From contig CM061140.1 of NCBI GenBank assembly GCA_030789695.1, positions 81,654,422-81,718,421 of the forward strand: DNA of 64,000 bases. The letters run 5' to 3'. This document shows, one piece after another, positions 10,980 through 22,569 of this stretch. Both the position numbers and the translations under genes were made by a program. This DNA is from Scilla litardierei (taxonomy: Eukaryota > Streptophyta > Magnoliopsida > Asparagales > Asparagaceae). The notes beneath the pieces were generated by a model, which worked only from the letters and a program-made list of their open reading frames with translations, made no database searches and was not told the origin of the DNA. How positions within the stretch are numbered: position 1 is the stretch's first letter; each line of letters starts with the position of its first letter.

Positions 10980-13398
10980 TGTAACGGCTGGTATTTAATA
11001 GTAAGTATTTTGTCCTTATTCTATCTTTGGCCTTGTGATTTTCCGTATCTATACTTAAATGCGTATTCATATTATGTATTACTATTATACGTATTCGTAT
11101 AGGTTCGTATTTAATTAGCTTTAGACACTCATATTTAATTATGTATTTTTATTAACTATAATCATGTGTAAACTTATTATTATATTAATTAATTAATTAA
11201 TTAATTCAAATTTTCAAATTCAAACATTTTAAATTCAAAGCTTTTGAAAACTTTCCTAGTTAAATCCTAATAAAGCGTATAGCTAATTTAGTATTTTTCT
11301 ATAATTAAATCCCATGAATTCTCTCCCAATTATTATTTGCATTATTCAAACTTTCACTAATTACATTAGCTTTAATCCCCTTCCATTTTTAGATAGGAAA
11401 CTTTTACACATACTAAATGATAATAAAATCCTATCACTAATTACAATGATTTCTTGTCCTTTTCATTTTTCCTCTAACTTTTAAACCAAAACCAATGCTC
11501 AACCGCACACTCATCTTCCCAAAAGAAACCTATCCTAAGATATCCTAACCAACCCCACTTCCCACGCCAACCACTCCCCACAATTCATCACATGCTATCT
11601 CTCTCCTCTTTAAACCCCAAAGGGAAAACAAACCACAGCACATCTCCTCTTCCACTATCATTTCGCAAGCAACCTCCTAACGTCAGGCCACATCTCTTCT
11701 TCCTACTTCCAACCAAATCGAAACCCATCCCTCCATCTTCCCTACAAGCCATCGTCATCACCCCAACTCGCCGCCTCCTCACATCTGCCGACAACTCCGG
11801 CGATCACCCCAGCCAGCACCCCACAACCCCCTCTCCCTGCCGCATCATCTCCGACCAGCCACAACGCATCGCCGACAACCTCCCCACAACCTGCCTGTCT
11901 CTCTCTCGCTCAGCCCTCCTCCCACCGGCAACCACCACTTCCTGACAGCCTGCCCCACACCTTGACCCCCGAGCCGCCCTCTCCAAACTCTGGCCACCCA
12001 AAGTCCAACACCAGCTGCCCGCAATCTGCCACCTCCCTCCTCCACAAACCCGCCTACAACCCTCTCCATGGTAGCCTCTTCCATCCTCTCTCAAACCAAG
12101 CCGACGACTCCCTCGATCTCCCCACTTTCGACCGCCGAATGACACCGTCCGACATTTCTTTCTCCACAGAACCCTATCTCGGTTTCCCCAAGCACATCAC
12201 CAACCTCCCTCCCGCGACAACGGCAACCCTAGACCTCCCATCAGGACCCCACGCCACCGACCCACCACCAGCGAACCCACCGACCAGGCTCCTTCTAATC
12301 TTCTTTCCGAACCTTTGACCCCGACCCCGCAGCTGCCACTGCTGTCTTCCGTCGTCGTAGCCTCCGCCTCGTCGGCACGCTACCGCAGCCACCACCGCCT
12401 GCAGCTGATGCCGCAGTTGCATTCCATCACCATCAAAGTCGTGATGCCCCCTGCATCAACGGCAACGAGGAAGTGCACCCAAAACAAACTGTGAGTTCCT
12501 TTTAGGTTAGCTTATTAAAAGGCACAGTATACTATAAAGCATGCATGAACAGCAGTTTTGAAAGAAAGATGAACAGTGAATATGTTAGTACGATAATTAT
12601 AATACTATAGCAGTACATTATATTATGTTACATTAGATCAAGTTTATATATTATATAAAAAATATTAGGTTATAGGAATATATATAGTCTACATATTAAA
12701 ACATGTTGTGTAATGTGTAGCAGTAAATTATAAGATATGAACAATATAATATATTTGATAAACAGTGCCTACATAAGTGGGTTTAATATTATGCTTTTGG
12801 TTGATGTTAATCTAAATGACGCAGATAACTGTGCTCCTCATTACAACCACCTGGACTCGAAATCGTCAAATCAGGCAAGTGTGTGAATTTAAACAAATTA
12901 TTGAAGTGTCATTGCATTTTCATTTAAAACTGAATCCCCTTGTTTTAGAATGCGTTAAATGTCATATGAAAATGCTGATATGCCACATGCTTCACTTCAT
13001 GTTGTACACACATTTGATTGAATGAAAAAAATGGAATACCTTGAAAGAAATGAAATATCTTGACAGAAATAGAATACCTTGAAATCTTGGATTCATGAAT
13101 TCGTGCATTTGATTAGATTTGGCTACTCCCGTTGGTCAGGTGTGACTAGTCTGGCTCGTGTTCTAGTAGGGTCACATTTGACTAGTCTGGCTCATGTTCT
13201 AGTATATGACGGTTTAGCATTCTGGCTCGTGTTCCAGCACAACATTTGGGGTGGTGTTAGGGTTAAGCGGCCACTAAGCATGTGAAAGGATCCTCTCTTC
13301 AAGAGCACCACCCGCATGTGATGGCCAGCGTCAATCACGGTTATACACCCATGAGAAGAAGCGATTCACTCACCACATCTTAAAGGCGAGAACCCTAT
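10980..13398 (+). repeat. A1 5' LTR, first part
   Basis: It contains an AT-rich start, a C-rich segment (11500-12480) and, near its 3' side, GGCTCGTGTTCCAGCACA and GCGGCCACTA...GAGCACCACCCG (about 13215-13310). These match the A2 LTRs at 24815-24900 and 31200-31290. A1 has three diverged copies of TCTGGCTCGTGTTC between about 13143 and 13236 where A2 has one. The LTR continues at 35472 after B1. Confidence 0.8.
11500..12480. other. C-rich segment of the A1 LTR
   Basis: This stretch is very rich in C on the plus strand and open in several frames on both strands. Deduced proteins are P/S/T-rich or G/R/W-rich without domains. Because it lies inside an LTR whose A2 copies also have a GC-rich segment, it is read as transcribed LTR leader rather than a gene. 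Confidence 0.6.
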
Positions 13399-15062
13399 TG
13401 ACGTGCGTTTATATTTTATATATTCACGCACGTCTTCTTTATGCTTTTCCGTTGTTTTCTGTCGTCGCGTACTTGTTTTCTTATGATTTTTAGTTTTCTT
13501 TCACTTCTCCGTGTTTTTGTGTGTTTGCAGGAGATTGCCAGCGTAGGTGACACATAACGAAGATATCATAAGTCCCCGGAGCAACGGGAGGAGTCACGCG
13601 CGATCCAGGGGGCCAAACAACGAAGATTGCCATCTTTCAGCCCCCACCCGATCGGTTGGACACAGCCAACCGATCGGGTTATGCACGCGTGTCTGACCCG
13701 GACGCAAGCTGAAGCGAAGTGCAGCATTAACCGACCGGTTCACCGACCGGTTGAACACATCAGATTTCTAGGGAATTTGGAGCTGAATTCCAACCGATCG
13801 CGTGACATTCACCCGATCGGTTCATCTGTAGCAAATTTTCCGAACGACGACCCAGAGAGCTCACCCGACAGTTGGCTGACCGTGTCTGTTCGACAGAAGT
13901 CTCTGTTCTTTTGGGTGATAATTCCAACCGATCGGTTGATTACTCAACCGATCGGTTCACCTGATGACCGCAAGATCCGAACGACGACCCGGAGCTGCCA
14001 ACCGGTCGGACCAAGCGAGCGGGTGAAATTTTAAACGTCAATGCTGAAGCACCGTAGCAGCTCACCCAATCGATTGATTCTTCAACCGATCGTGTGACGC
14101 CCATTTCTATATATAGCTGCCTAGGTTTTCAGAAAACGGGAGCTTTGTATTTTTCCTGTTTTTCTCCATTTGTGACGGCTGGAATTTTATTGCTACTTGT
14201 AAGTTTTCTGATCTTTGTCAAACTTTAATATAGTCTTAATAGCATTACTACTACTTCATTTCAATTGCCTGATCATGATTTTTACGGTTGAATTTCATTT
14301 AGATTGCTTTTTAGCTATAATGTGTGAGTAGTTCCCAAAGCTGGGATTTTGGTGGAAACCCCTTCGTGGGTTCTTCCTAATGTGTCCATAGGACTAGGAA
14401 ATCGATATGCAATAGGAATTCAGAGGTTACACAGGGTGTTTCATTGTCATCGACAGGAAAAAGACCGCCTTTGACCGTTGGGCCAAGGGGGAATAAACTT
14501 GGCGGTTGACTCCCTAGCCATAGCTCACACCCTTAGCGTAGACATCGAATCCTAGCATGTGGGAACGACAGGATGAGATGTAGGGAGTTATCGTTGCAAG
14601 CTTAGTGCTCCCGGAGTCGGTCAGTGTTAATGGACATGGGAATGCCCACTGGTCGAACCCGAGTAGTCCGACGTATCATCATCGGCACCGACCGGAATAT
14701 CGGGCCCATGGGACGCTGGTATCACTTTTAGAGGCAACATCTCACCACTAACCCCTAATTCCCATCGTGTTCCTATCCGCCGGTCGTAATAGTGAAAACA
14801 CATGATAGGGTGAAAACCGAAGTCCTAGGTTTCCTTTTATATTGTTTATCCCTTGAATTCATTTTCCGTGACAAACCATCTATCGATTCGGGCTAGCTCA
14901 CCCATAGGGTGAACCGGTTCCTCTCTGACACAAGCACAACCACGCCTCCCTGTGTTCGACCCCCAAGCCACACTACAACACCGTGTGCTTGCGGTATAAA
15001 TATTTAAATCTGGTATCCCCAATCCTATTGCACACTTGCATGCTCACATCTAGGGGACGTCA
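13399..15062 (+). repeat. B1 5' LTR
   Basis: It starts TGACGTGCGTTTATATTT and ends GGGGACGTCA. A TATA box (TATATATAG, 14108-14116) is preceded by several CCGATCGG palindromes (about 13649, 13672, 13813, 13929, 13950). The pair at 13649 and 13672 faces each other as GATCGGTTGG...CCAACCGATC and can form a hairpin. The 3' LTR, less D2, is almost the same length but differs at many sites, mostly transitions. Confidence 0.85.
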
Positions 15063-15069
15063 AGCTTTA

Positions 15070-15087
15070 TGGCGCCGTTGTCGGGGA
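15070..15087 (+). other. Primer-binding site of B1 (tRNA-Asp type)
   Basis: TGGCGCCGTTGTCGGGGA lies seven bases after the LTR. It matches the complement of the 3' end of plant tRNA-Asp (PBS TGGCGCCGTTGCCGGGGA) with one change. Athila elements use this primer. Confidence 0.85.
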
Positions 15088-15257
15088 GGCAACGTGCTTG
15101 TTAATTTTAGGACCTTTTGAACCCTTGAGTCTAGCTCATATCCCTATCTCGCGATAATTTTCGCATTCTACTTTTTCATTTTTTATTTTCTAATTTTTAT
15201 TTTCTATTTTTATCTGTTTCTATCCCACACTTGCTTCACGGGTGTTTGTTGCTTTTC

Positions 15258-17971
15258 ATGCGCAGGAATACAAGGAGTCTTGACGACTTGATTCATATTG
15301 ATCCAGAGATAAATGCCACCCTGAGGCGTCTAAACGCAGAGAGGCGAAGAAGAGAAGAGTCTGAAGCCATGGGGGAGAATACCCCACCACATAAGTCCCT
15401 GCTGGAGTACTCGATGCCATCCATCGGGTCCACCTCCTCCATCCAACCTCTGGCTATTACGGCACAGAGCTTCGAGCTTAAGCCGTCTTTAGTGACGTGG
15501 ATTCAGCAGGATCAATTCTTTGGGGCACCCATGGAGAGCCCCATTGAACATCTGGACTCCTTCTTAGAGAAGTGTGACACATTTCGGATTAATGGTGTCT
15601 CGACTGAAGCAATCCGACTGAAGCTATTCCCCTTCTCTCTGCGGGATAAGGCCAAGCAGTGGCTTAGGGGAAAGGACCCGACACTTGGGAGAAGCTCTCG
15701 AATGCCTTCTTGACTAAGTTCTTTTCTCCGGGGAAGACCATGAAGCTGAGGAGTGAGATCTCCTCCTTCTCGCAAGCCAGCCACGAGTCCCTGAACGAAG
15801 CTTGGACGAGATACAAAGAGATGCAGCAGAGATGCCCTCATCACGAGCTTCCAAAGTGGCAGATTATAAATCTGTTCTATAACGGATTGAGGGATGACTT
15901 GAAGTCTTCAATGGACGCCGTGGCGGGGGGTCCTTTATGTCTAGAAGTGACGAAGATGACGGCAACATTTTAGAAAACATGGCATCGAACAATGAGCGGG
16001 GTGCGATGAGCGTGCCACACCCTGATCTGGAGGAATTCATAGAGTCGAGGACGTCGACAAGTTGTCTAGCAAATTCGATTTGCTATCGACCCAGATCTCA
16101 GCGCTCATGGTAGGAGCTGGTGGTGCCGGCACCCAACATGTATCGGCGGTGGAAGCGGAAGTCCTAGGAGACTTCGAGGGTGGTGATGTCTCACCACCGA
16201 TGGATCAAGCTAGTGCGCTTTTCTTCAACCTGACGGGTAATGTGACATATCCACCGAGGACTAGCTCGAATCCGGTTTATTCTCCTAATAACCAAAACCA
16301 CCCCAATCTGAGCTATCGGGCACCGTATCAGCAACCGCGGCAGCAGCAGCAACAGATATATCAGCCGCCTAGGCAACAGCAGCAACAGTATCAGCAACAG
16401 CAACAGCCTCCACAGGTATACCAGCAGTATCCCCCTAGGAACCAGCAGCCCATGCAGCAGCAGCAGCAGCCATATGGCCAGCAGCGTGTTATCTCCCAGG
16501 TTGAGTCCATCTTGACTCAGTACATTACGAACCAGGAGAAGATCAACTTGAAGCTGAAGATGGGGCAGAGGGCTCTCACTGACCAAGTAACGCAGCTGGG
16601 GTTGCAGGTGGAGAACCTTCAAAGGTCGCAAAATCAATTGCCGCCACAACCAGAAGTTAACCCGAGGGGGGCGAACCAGACTTTGACAGTAACGCATGAT
16701 CATGTGAATATGTCCGCTATCATCTTGAGAAGCGGGACACAAATTCCTACAAGAGTGACCGCCAAGGAACTGGAAGCACCGTTGGTCGTAGAGCGACCAA
16801 TTGAAAAAGCCAATGACAACGGCGCTTCGTCACCAAAGACTACGACTCTGGAGGGAGTCCCTAAAGAGGAGAAGAAGAAGGACGAGGAAGGGAGCCTGGG
16901 AGTATTTAAGCCCGTTGTGCCTTTTCCACAACGACTTGCCAAAGTTAAGATTGATGAAAAATACGGCAAGTTCTTCGCTATGGTCAAGGATTTAAGCTTG
17001 CAAATCCCCTTCCTCGAAGCCATAGAGACGATTTCTTCATATGCGAAATTTTTAAAAGATTTGGTGACAAGAGGTTCCAGGAAGGAAAAGGTCGTTCTCA
17101 CGGTGGAATGCAGCGCTCTCATTCAGAGAGCGAATCGTCCAAGCTAAAAGACCCAGGAAGCTTCTACATTCCCTGTTCAATTGGGGAAGTGAAGATCCAT
17201 CGGGCGCTCGTGGATTTAGGAGCGAGCGTCAGTCTAATGCCCATGTCGCTATACAGGAGAATAGGGATGGGAGACCTGGAGCCCACAGGTATGACCCTTC
17301 AACTAGCTGATAGATCGGTCAAATACCCGATGGGAATGGTAGACGACCTACCTGTTAACGTCAGTGGAGTGCAAGTACCGGTAGACTTCGTGGTGATGGA
17401 TATGCCCGAAGACACTCATACTCCCATCATCCTTGGACAGCCCTTCATGGCCACCGCTGGCGTGCTGATAGATGTAAAGAAAGGGAAGCTATCCCTTAAT
17501 GTTGGCGACCAGAAGGTCGAATTTGACTTGAGATTATCTATGAAGCACTCTCCGGATGAACCTGGTTGCAATATGCTGGACGTAGAAGAAGAAAGAGCCA
17601 TAGAGGCTGGGGCCTGGGAAATTCTCTCAAGGAATCCCCCCGATAGCTTGGGGGACCTTGAAGAACATGTCAGTCTGAAGAAAGAAGATGTTGCTTAGGA
17701 AGCGGGTTTGTCACATACGATCCCTCCCGGATTCTGAAAAGCTCCTCCGACGAGGAAAAAAGGGAAAGAGCCCATGGGGCTTACCGGTGATGAAATCCGA
17801 ATCTTAAGAAAAGTGGCAGTAGACGCCAATATAAGGGAAAAGCCTCCGGATACCATCAACGGAGGGAGGATCATCGAGTAAGTCTACTTGTCACCGCTGA
17901 TGACACCAAAGGCCACCGCTCCAAAATCTGAAGGGATGCCAAACTTTGGGCATCACCCCCGTCCTCCTTGA
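15258..17971 (+). pseudogene. B1 gag-aspartic protease
   Basis: Athila-type Gag followed by protease. Gag: ENTPPHKSLLEYSMPSI, then MESPIEHLDSFLEKCDTFR, AIRLKLFPFSLRDKAKQWLRG, KLRSEISSFSQASHESLNEAW and CPHHELPKWQIINLFYNGLRDD, the retrotransposon gag fold. A glutamine/proline-rich tract (16330-16490) stands where many elements have a zinc knuckle; no CCHC is seen. Protease: ALVDLGASVSLMPMSLYRR (17204-17260; catalytic D-L-G) and HTPIILGQPFMATAGVLIDV. Damage: a small deletion near 15682, frame changes near 15935, 16000 and 17140, and stops at about 17696, 17737 and 17879. The frame ends GMPNFGHHPRPP, matching B2 and B3; no RT follows. Confidence 0.88.
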
Positions 17972-18950
17972 AAATCATCTACGGGCGTCGAGCAAACGAC
18001 GTTAAACAAAAGCTCTTCATGGGAGGCAACCCATGCTTTAAACCCTCATCTTCTTCTTTCGGATTATTTTTAGGATTATTTTTCTTATTTTTGTTGAATA
18101 AATTCAGCCACGGGAACTTCCGTCGAGAGACTTAGGCCATTTTTGGACTTTTGCGGGAAACAAGCCCCCAACCGATCGGTTGATCCCTCAACCGATCGGG
18201 TGGGACGTATCAAAAAGTGGCCTATATCTGTTCATCAGCAAACCGGTCAGGTGGAGCAAACTGAGACTGGGTGGCTGATCGTGTGGGAACGGCTGAATTC
18301 TCGGGAAATTTGAGGATTTAATCAACCGATCGGTTGATAGAAGCAGTGGTCGTGTGACTGACTGGGTGAGCTTCACAGAACTCCCGGGAAAATCGTGAAG
18401 CGACCAACCGATCGGTTGAAATCTCAATCGATCGGTTCGCCTGTAGCCACTTTTCAACAAGTTTTTCGAAATAATAACCAACCGATCAGGTGAAAAATCA
18501 CCCGATCGGTTCACCCAAAACCCTATAAATACCCCCCGATTCGCCCGACTTATTTCCTTCACCTGACTTCGAATTGCCTCCGTCGTTTTGACTTCTCCTC
18601 CTCTCAACCGGCCACGTTCTTCCCTCAACCGACCACCAATCCCCCTCAATCGATCTCTCCTCTCTCTTCCTTCTCTCCGTCGATTCCTCTCTCTCCCTCT
18701 TTCATCCAAACCCTAATTTTCGCCCAACTCCTCCCCAATTTCGAAAAAATTGTTGAAGAGACGTGCCGCGGCTTCACACTCCCACTCATTGTGCTGCATT
18801 GGGTGATCTATGAGCAATGATTAACTAGGACACTGTGTAACTTCGCTCCTTAGCTCCATTTTCAGTTTTGCCCTACTATTACTATTTGCTCAACTGCCAT
18901 CGATTGTGTGCATTCGTCATATCTCGCATACACTTGCATCACACACTATC
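17972..18950 (+). promoter_or_regulatory. B1 spacer with palindrome cluster and TATA box upstream of ORF2
   Basis: It holds at least five CCGATCGG palindromes between about 18173 and 18509, some as facing or direct pairs (CAACCGATCGGTTGA). The last is about 15 bases before a TATA box (CTATAAATA, 18523-18531). ORF2 starts about 420 bases downstream. The arrangement copies the palindromes and TATA of the B LTR, and B2 and B3 have it in the same place. An internal promoter for ORF2 is an inference. Confidence 0.55.
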
Positions 18951-20948
18951 ATGGCCAGAGATAAGGATAAGGGTAAAGGTATCATGCGTGAGGAGGGGTC
19001 GTCTCGCAAGAGACGAAAGACCACACTTCCACCACACTCACGCCCTCCTCCTGCACTGCCTGCACAACCCCAACCCCAACCAATTATCTCAGCTGAGGAC
19101 CCAATGATGGGCCCGCGTGGCTAGCGTTTTTTGAGACAAGAACAAAAGAAATTTTATCATAGACTCGATGCACGGGGACACCTATCCACCAAATTTGCAC
19201 ATGCCCAAACGCTTATCGATCTCAGAGTGTTCACTGAGGTCGAGACTCTCTTCGCCAATTTAGGATGGATAGCTTTCCTGAACGCCACCGCGGTATCCTA
19301 CCCCTCCCTCACGCTCAAATTTCTATCCTCCCTTGTATGTGAGTCGGTGTCGATCGTCGTTTTTCACGTCCGTAACAAAACCATCCGCACCCACCTGAAT
19401 ACTATTAATAACATCTTCAGTTTCCCCATTCTTGGGGACGATGCAATCCGTCACTCCAGATACCACCCTGATTTCGACGTCGATCAATTTTGGTTTCGCC
19501 TCACCCTACACGATCATTATCCTCGAGGTAAGGCCAAGGCCTCCTCCATCATTCACCCTATATTCCATCTGGCCCATGTTTCCATATGGATCCCTACGTC
19601 GTTACATTCTATTTAGGATTAGGAATAGGCGCGGAGCGTCGGACCGAATCATATCTTGCACATTCTCCCCAGGGATGAGTCAGGTACCGTGACCATCCCT
19701 GATCTTTTTATTTTGTGGGCCATGACCTTTGCTTTTGTTTGCGGTGATGACGGGATTGCTTTTGGGGCCCCTGTCATTCCCATTCATGCTGGTGCTTGGC
19801 TTATTCACAAGCTACTTGAGATTAGGCGCACCGGTAAGGGCAAGTTTTGTTGCGGGGGCCTCATTACTATCATAGCTTCATATCCCCAGTTCAATATCGC
19901 CATCCCCAAGATTTGCCTACTGCCGCAGGACCTACACGTCTAGATCTTAATGTCCTGCAGCACATACACATGATCAAGCCCCGCCCCGATGGTCGTTTCA
20001 CTTTCTTCTACGGTCACCCCCTGCTCCTTATACCATTCTGCCCAACCCAGCTCACATGACTATCGTTCTTGTGGCAGACTGGACATTCCCACCTGACCCA
20101 GAGTATCTAGGGGGGTTACGTCTTCCATTTCTCCCGGGCGCACCCAGATCACCTCCCCCTGCTGCCCACTTAGGCGAGCAGGACATTCCTGCATCCCGGA
20201 GAGTCTCCGGGGCTGGCCCTAGTAGAGTCATCTCGGCTTCTGTCCCCATCACCACTGTCACCACCTCTCCGGTCCATACGACCACTACCTCCTCCTTTCG
20301 TCGAGCCACCTCTGCTCGCCTCGGTCTCGAGGCTGAGTTATCTGCATTGCATGCTGGTGCATCCTCTTCAGCCTCCTCGGTCCCATCATCTTCCATCTTC
20401 ACTCACCCACGTTTCCTCGCACTTGAGAGGAACGTGGCCACCATCCTCCGCATTCTCACTCACGTTCACGGACCACCTCCACCCACACCACCCCCCCCCC
20501 CCCCCCCCCCTCACCACCACCTTCACCCCCTCGATGATCTTCACCCCCACCTTCACATTCATCCCCTCCAACCACCATTTCCATTCCCTCCACTTCACCT
20601 CCACTCACGACCACTGCCGTCGCCCCCACAGATCCATCACCATCCACTTCCATCACCCCATACGTGCGTCGTAAGAAATTGCAGGTGCGATCGAGATCAC
20701 TTCCCCCTCCATCCTCTCCTACCCACATACCCCCACCATCCACCACCGCATTGGTCGCCATTTCACTACCACTCACCATCATCACCACCTCACCACCCAT
20801 CGTTCACACCTCCTTCGAACCCACCCATCCATCACCTCGACCCTTTTCCCCACTTCTCCGCATACCCGTCACCTCTCCCGTCCACTCCCCCACACCCCCC
20901 ACATCTTCCACCGAGGAGGATGAGGATAGACCCTCTCCTGCTTTTTGA
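18951..20948 (+). pseudogene. B1 ORF2 (second gene of the B family, broken)
   Basis: It starts MARDKDKGKGIMREEGSSRKRRK, given here in overlapping runs, with a basic cluster suggesting a nuclear signal. The conserved domain begins FYHRLDARGHLSTKFAHA and continues through VETLFANLGWIAFLNA, KAKASSIIHPIF and ESGTVTIPDLFILWAM to DWTFPPDPEY. The tail is P/S/T-rich with a basic patch and an acidic end (EEDEDRPSPAF). The domain resembles the 'putative plant transposon protein' domain found in Athila-type elements; I recognise the type, not its biochemical role. Damage: a stop after MMGPRG (about 19123), frame changes near 19580-19660 and 19915, and a run of 20 C at 20491-20510. Confidence 0.75.
20491..20510. 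repeat. Poly-C run in B1 ORF2
   Basis: Twenty consecutive C bases in the proline-rich segment of ORF2, with a frame change across it. Similar C runs occur in B2 at 42688-42700 and about 54037-54050. Confidence 0.95.
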
Positions 20949-21792
20949 TTTCTTTTTCTTCTTTGACTCCCCTAGCATATTTCTGCATCATCATGATTAT
21001 ATCATATCGATAGTATTGTCATGTCTAGCTTGGGGGAAGTCATTTTTCCTGTATGTTGTCGTGTGATGTTGTTTTCATATGTGCTTGTTTATATATGTCG
21101 TGTGGTGTGATTTTCTTTATTTTTCAGTTTCGTATGTGTGTTTTTCTTGTTTTTCATTTTCTTTTTGTGTCGGTGCGTATTCCCCCCCATTTTCTTTGCC
21201 CTCCCGTAGTTACTTCTATTGCTTGAGGGCAATGCAAGTTTCAGCTTGGGGGAGTCGTACTTCGTGCATCATTTGTCTTTTTTCTTCATTTTTGAGTCGT
21301 TTTCATCGTGTTTTTCTTTTTTCTTCCTTCCTTTTTCATTCTCTTTCTCCTAGAGATGACCCCATATGATGAATTGCCACAGAATCACACACACACACAC
21401 CTAGCATGGCTACGATTATCACTTTCACTAACCCTAGGAAGCCTAGTCCTCTTGCATTTCAGGCATCGTGGGTCCACTTTGCTTTATGTGAGTCTTGTGT
21501 CGTGACTAGCTTATAGAGTGCTTCTACTTTATGATTTTGATTTATATACATGTCCTGGGATGACCCCTAGATGATCATGCTTCAATTTGAATATGCGGTA
21601 TTTGCTTCTCCTGTCTGCTTCTATATGCATGAATATTTTATATCGTATACTTCAATTCGCATGTGTCAGGATTCCACAATTAGGACTAGGATAACCCATT
21701 TAGCTATGCTCTGATTAGCGAAAAAATCTCCTTTGCCCAAGTGTTTAGAATCTGATTTCTTTTTAATTTTACTTGGTGCAAATCCCCTCGTC

Positions 21793-21823
21793 GTGTACCG
21801 TTCTCCCACTTGGGAGAGTACAC
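21793..21823 (+). other. Conserved 31-nt hairpin (B1 copy)
   Basis: GTGTAC pairs with GTACAC and TCTCCCA with TGGGAGA, with a small bulge, giving about 13 base pairs. Identical or nearly so at 54650-54680 (B2) and 57530-57560 (B3, minus strand). Confidence 0.75.
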
Positions 21824-22000
21824 ATGTATATATATATCCCAAAAGCCCAAAAATCCAAAAAAAGGAGAAAAGAAAAAACCCAAAAAGAAAAGAAAAGAGA
21901 AAAGAAAGAAATATATATATATATAGCCAAAAACCCAAAAAATAATACATATATCCAAAGCCCAAAAAAATTCCAGTGTGAATAGTTTCCTACCTACCGA

Positions 22001-22060
22001 GAATAAAGGGAAGGCGAGAGTTTGCACCGAGAATAAAGGGAAGGCGAGAGTTTGCACCGA
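22001..22060. repeat. Tandem duplication, 30-bp unit x2
   Basis: The unit beginning GAATAAAGGGAAGGCGAGAG occurs twice in direct succession. B2 and B3 have one copy, so the duplication is specific to B1. Confidence 0.9.
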
Positions 22061-22569
22061 GTGTTCTACTCCACATCATCTCAAACACCATCGTTTTCGA
22101 AAACACTTGGAATAAGGACTTTCTAGCTATTATCTAGGCGATAGTGTGGTGATTTCCTAGTCCCTAGCTATGGAGTCCCTGACACATGATACGTTTCGAT
22201 TTTTACTTTCTTCTCATGCATGCTTGAGCTATATATTCGTCGCTTATTTCAAATCGAATCGATATTTGGGTCTTTTTTTGGATTTGCGTATATGGAGCTT
22301 ATTGCACAATGTAGATAGTGACACCGTCTGCTAGCACACGACCACACTCACTCGCGCTTCACCGCGTGGGCCCACGACACCTGTCTGGACTCGTATTCCT
22401 TGGTTTAGTGTTATGACTTGTCGCTTGCTTGCTTGGTGTGGCGTTTTTGATTTTATTGGCCCTGACAGGCGATTTAGGATTTAGATTTCTCTTTTTCTCT
22501 CTTTATCTCTATTTTCTATCTCCGAGCTCCTACTCTCACTCGTCTTCCTCGAGGACGAGAAAGGGTTCA

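Larger units (their letters stand above)
20949..22569 (+). other. B1 3' region: PPT-like repeats, hairpin and A-rich tract
   Basis: Non-coding. AGCTTGGGGGA occurs at 21027-21037 and 21243-21253. A 31-nt hairpin (21793-21823) is followed by a tract of CCCAAAAA-like units and purines (21838-21970). A tandem duplication with a 30-bp unit lies at 22001-22060. The same order, without the duplication, is present in B2 (53744-55254) and B3 (56814-58460, reverse). The stretch ends where A2 inserted. Confidence 0.7.

Noticed and set aside
11592..12422. Overlapping open frames on both strands of the C-rich part of the A1 LTR
   Set aside because: No domain, no agreement with the A2 LTR copies, and simultaneous openness on both strands; treated as LTR leader.
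13641..13960. Palindrome arrays considered as a CRISPR-like repeat
   Set aside because: Repeat units are too short, spacing is irregular, variants are frequent, and the context is a plant retrotransposon LTR.
21666..22057. Phenylalanine/leucine-rich minus-strand frames (also near 54567-54909 and 57321-57643), which look like membrane proteins
   Set aside because: They are the reverse strand of the A-rich CCCAAAAA tract; the hydrophobic look comes from T-rich codons.
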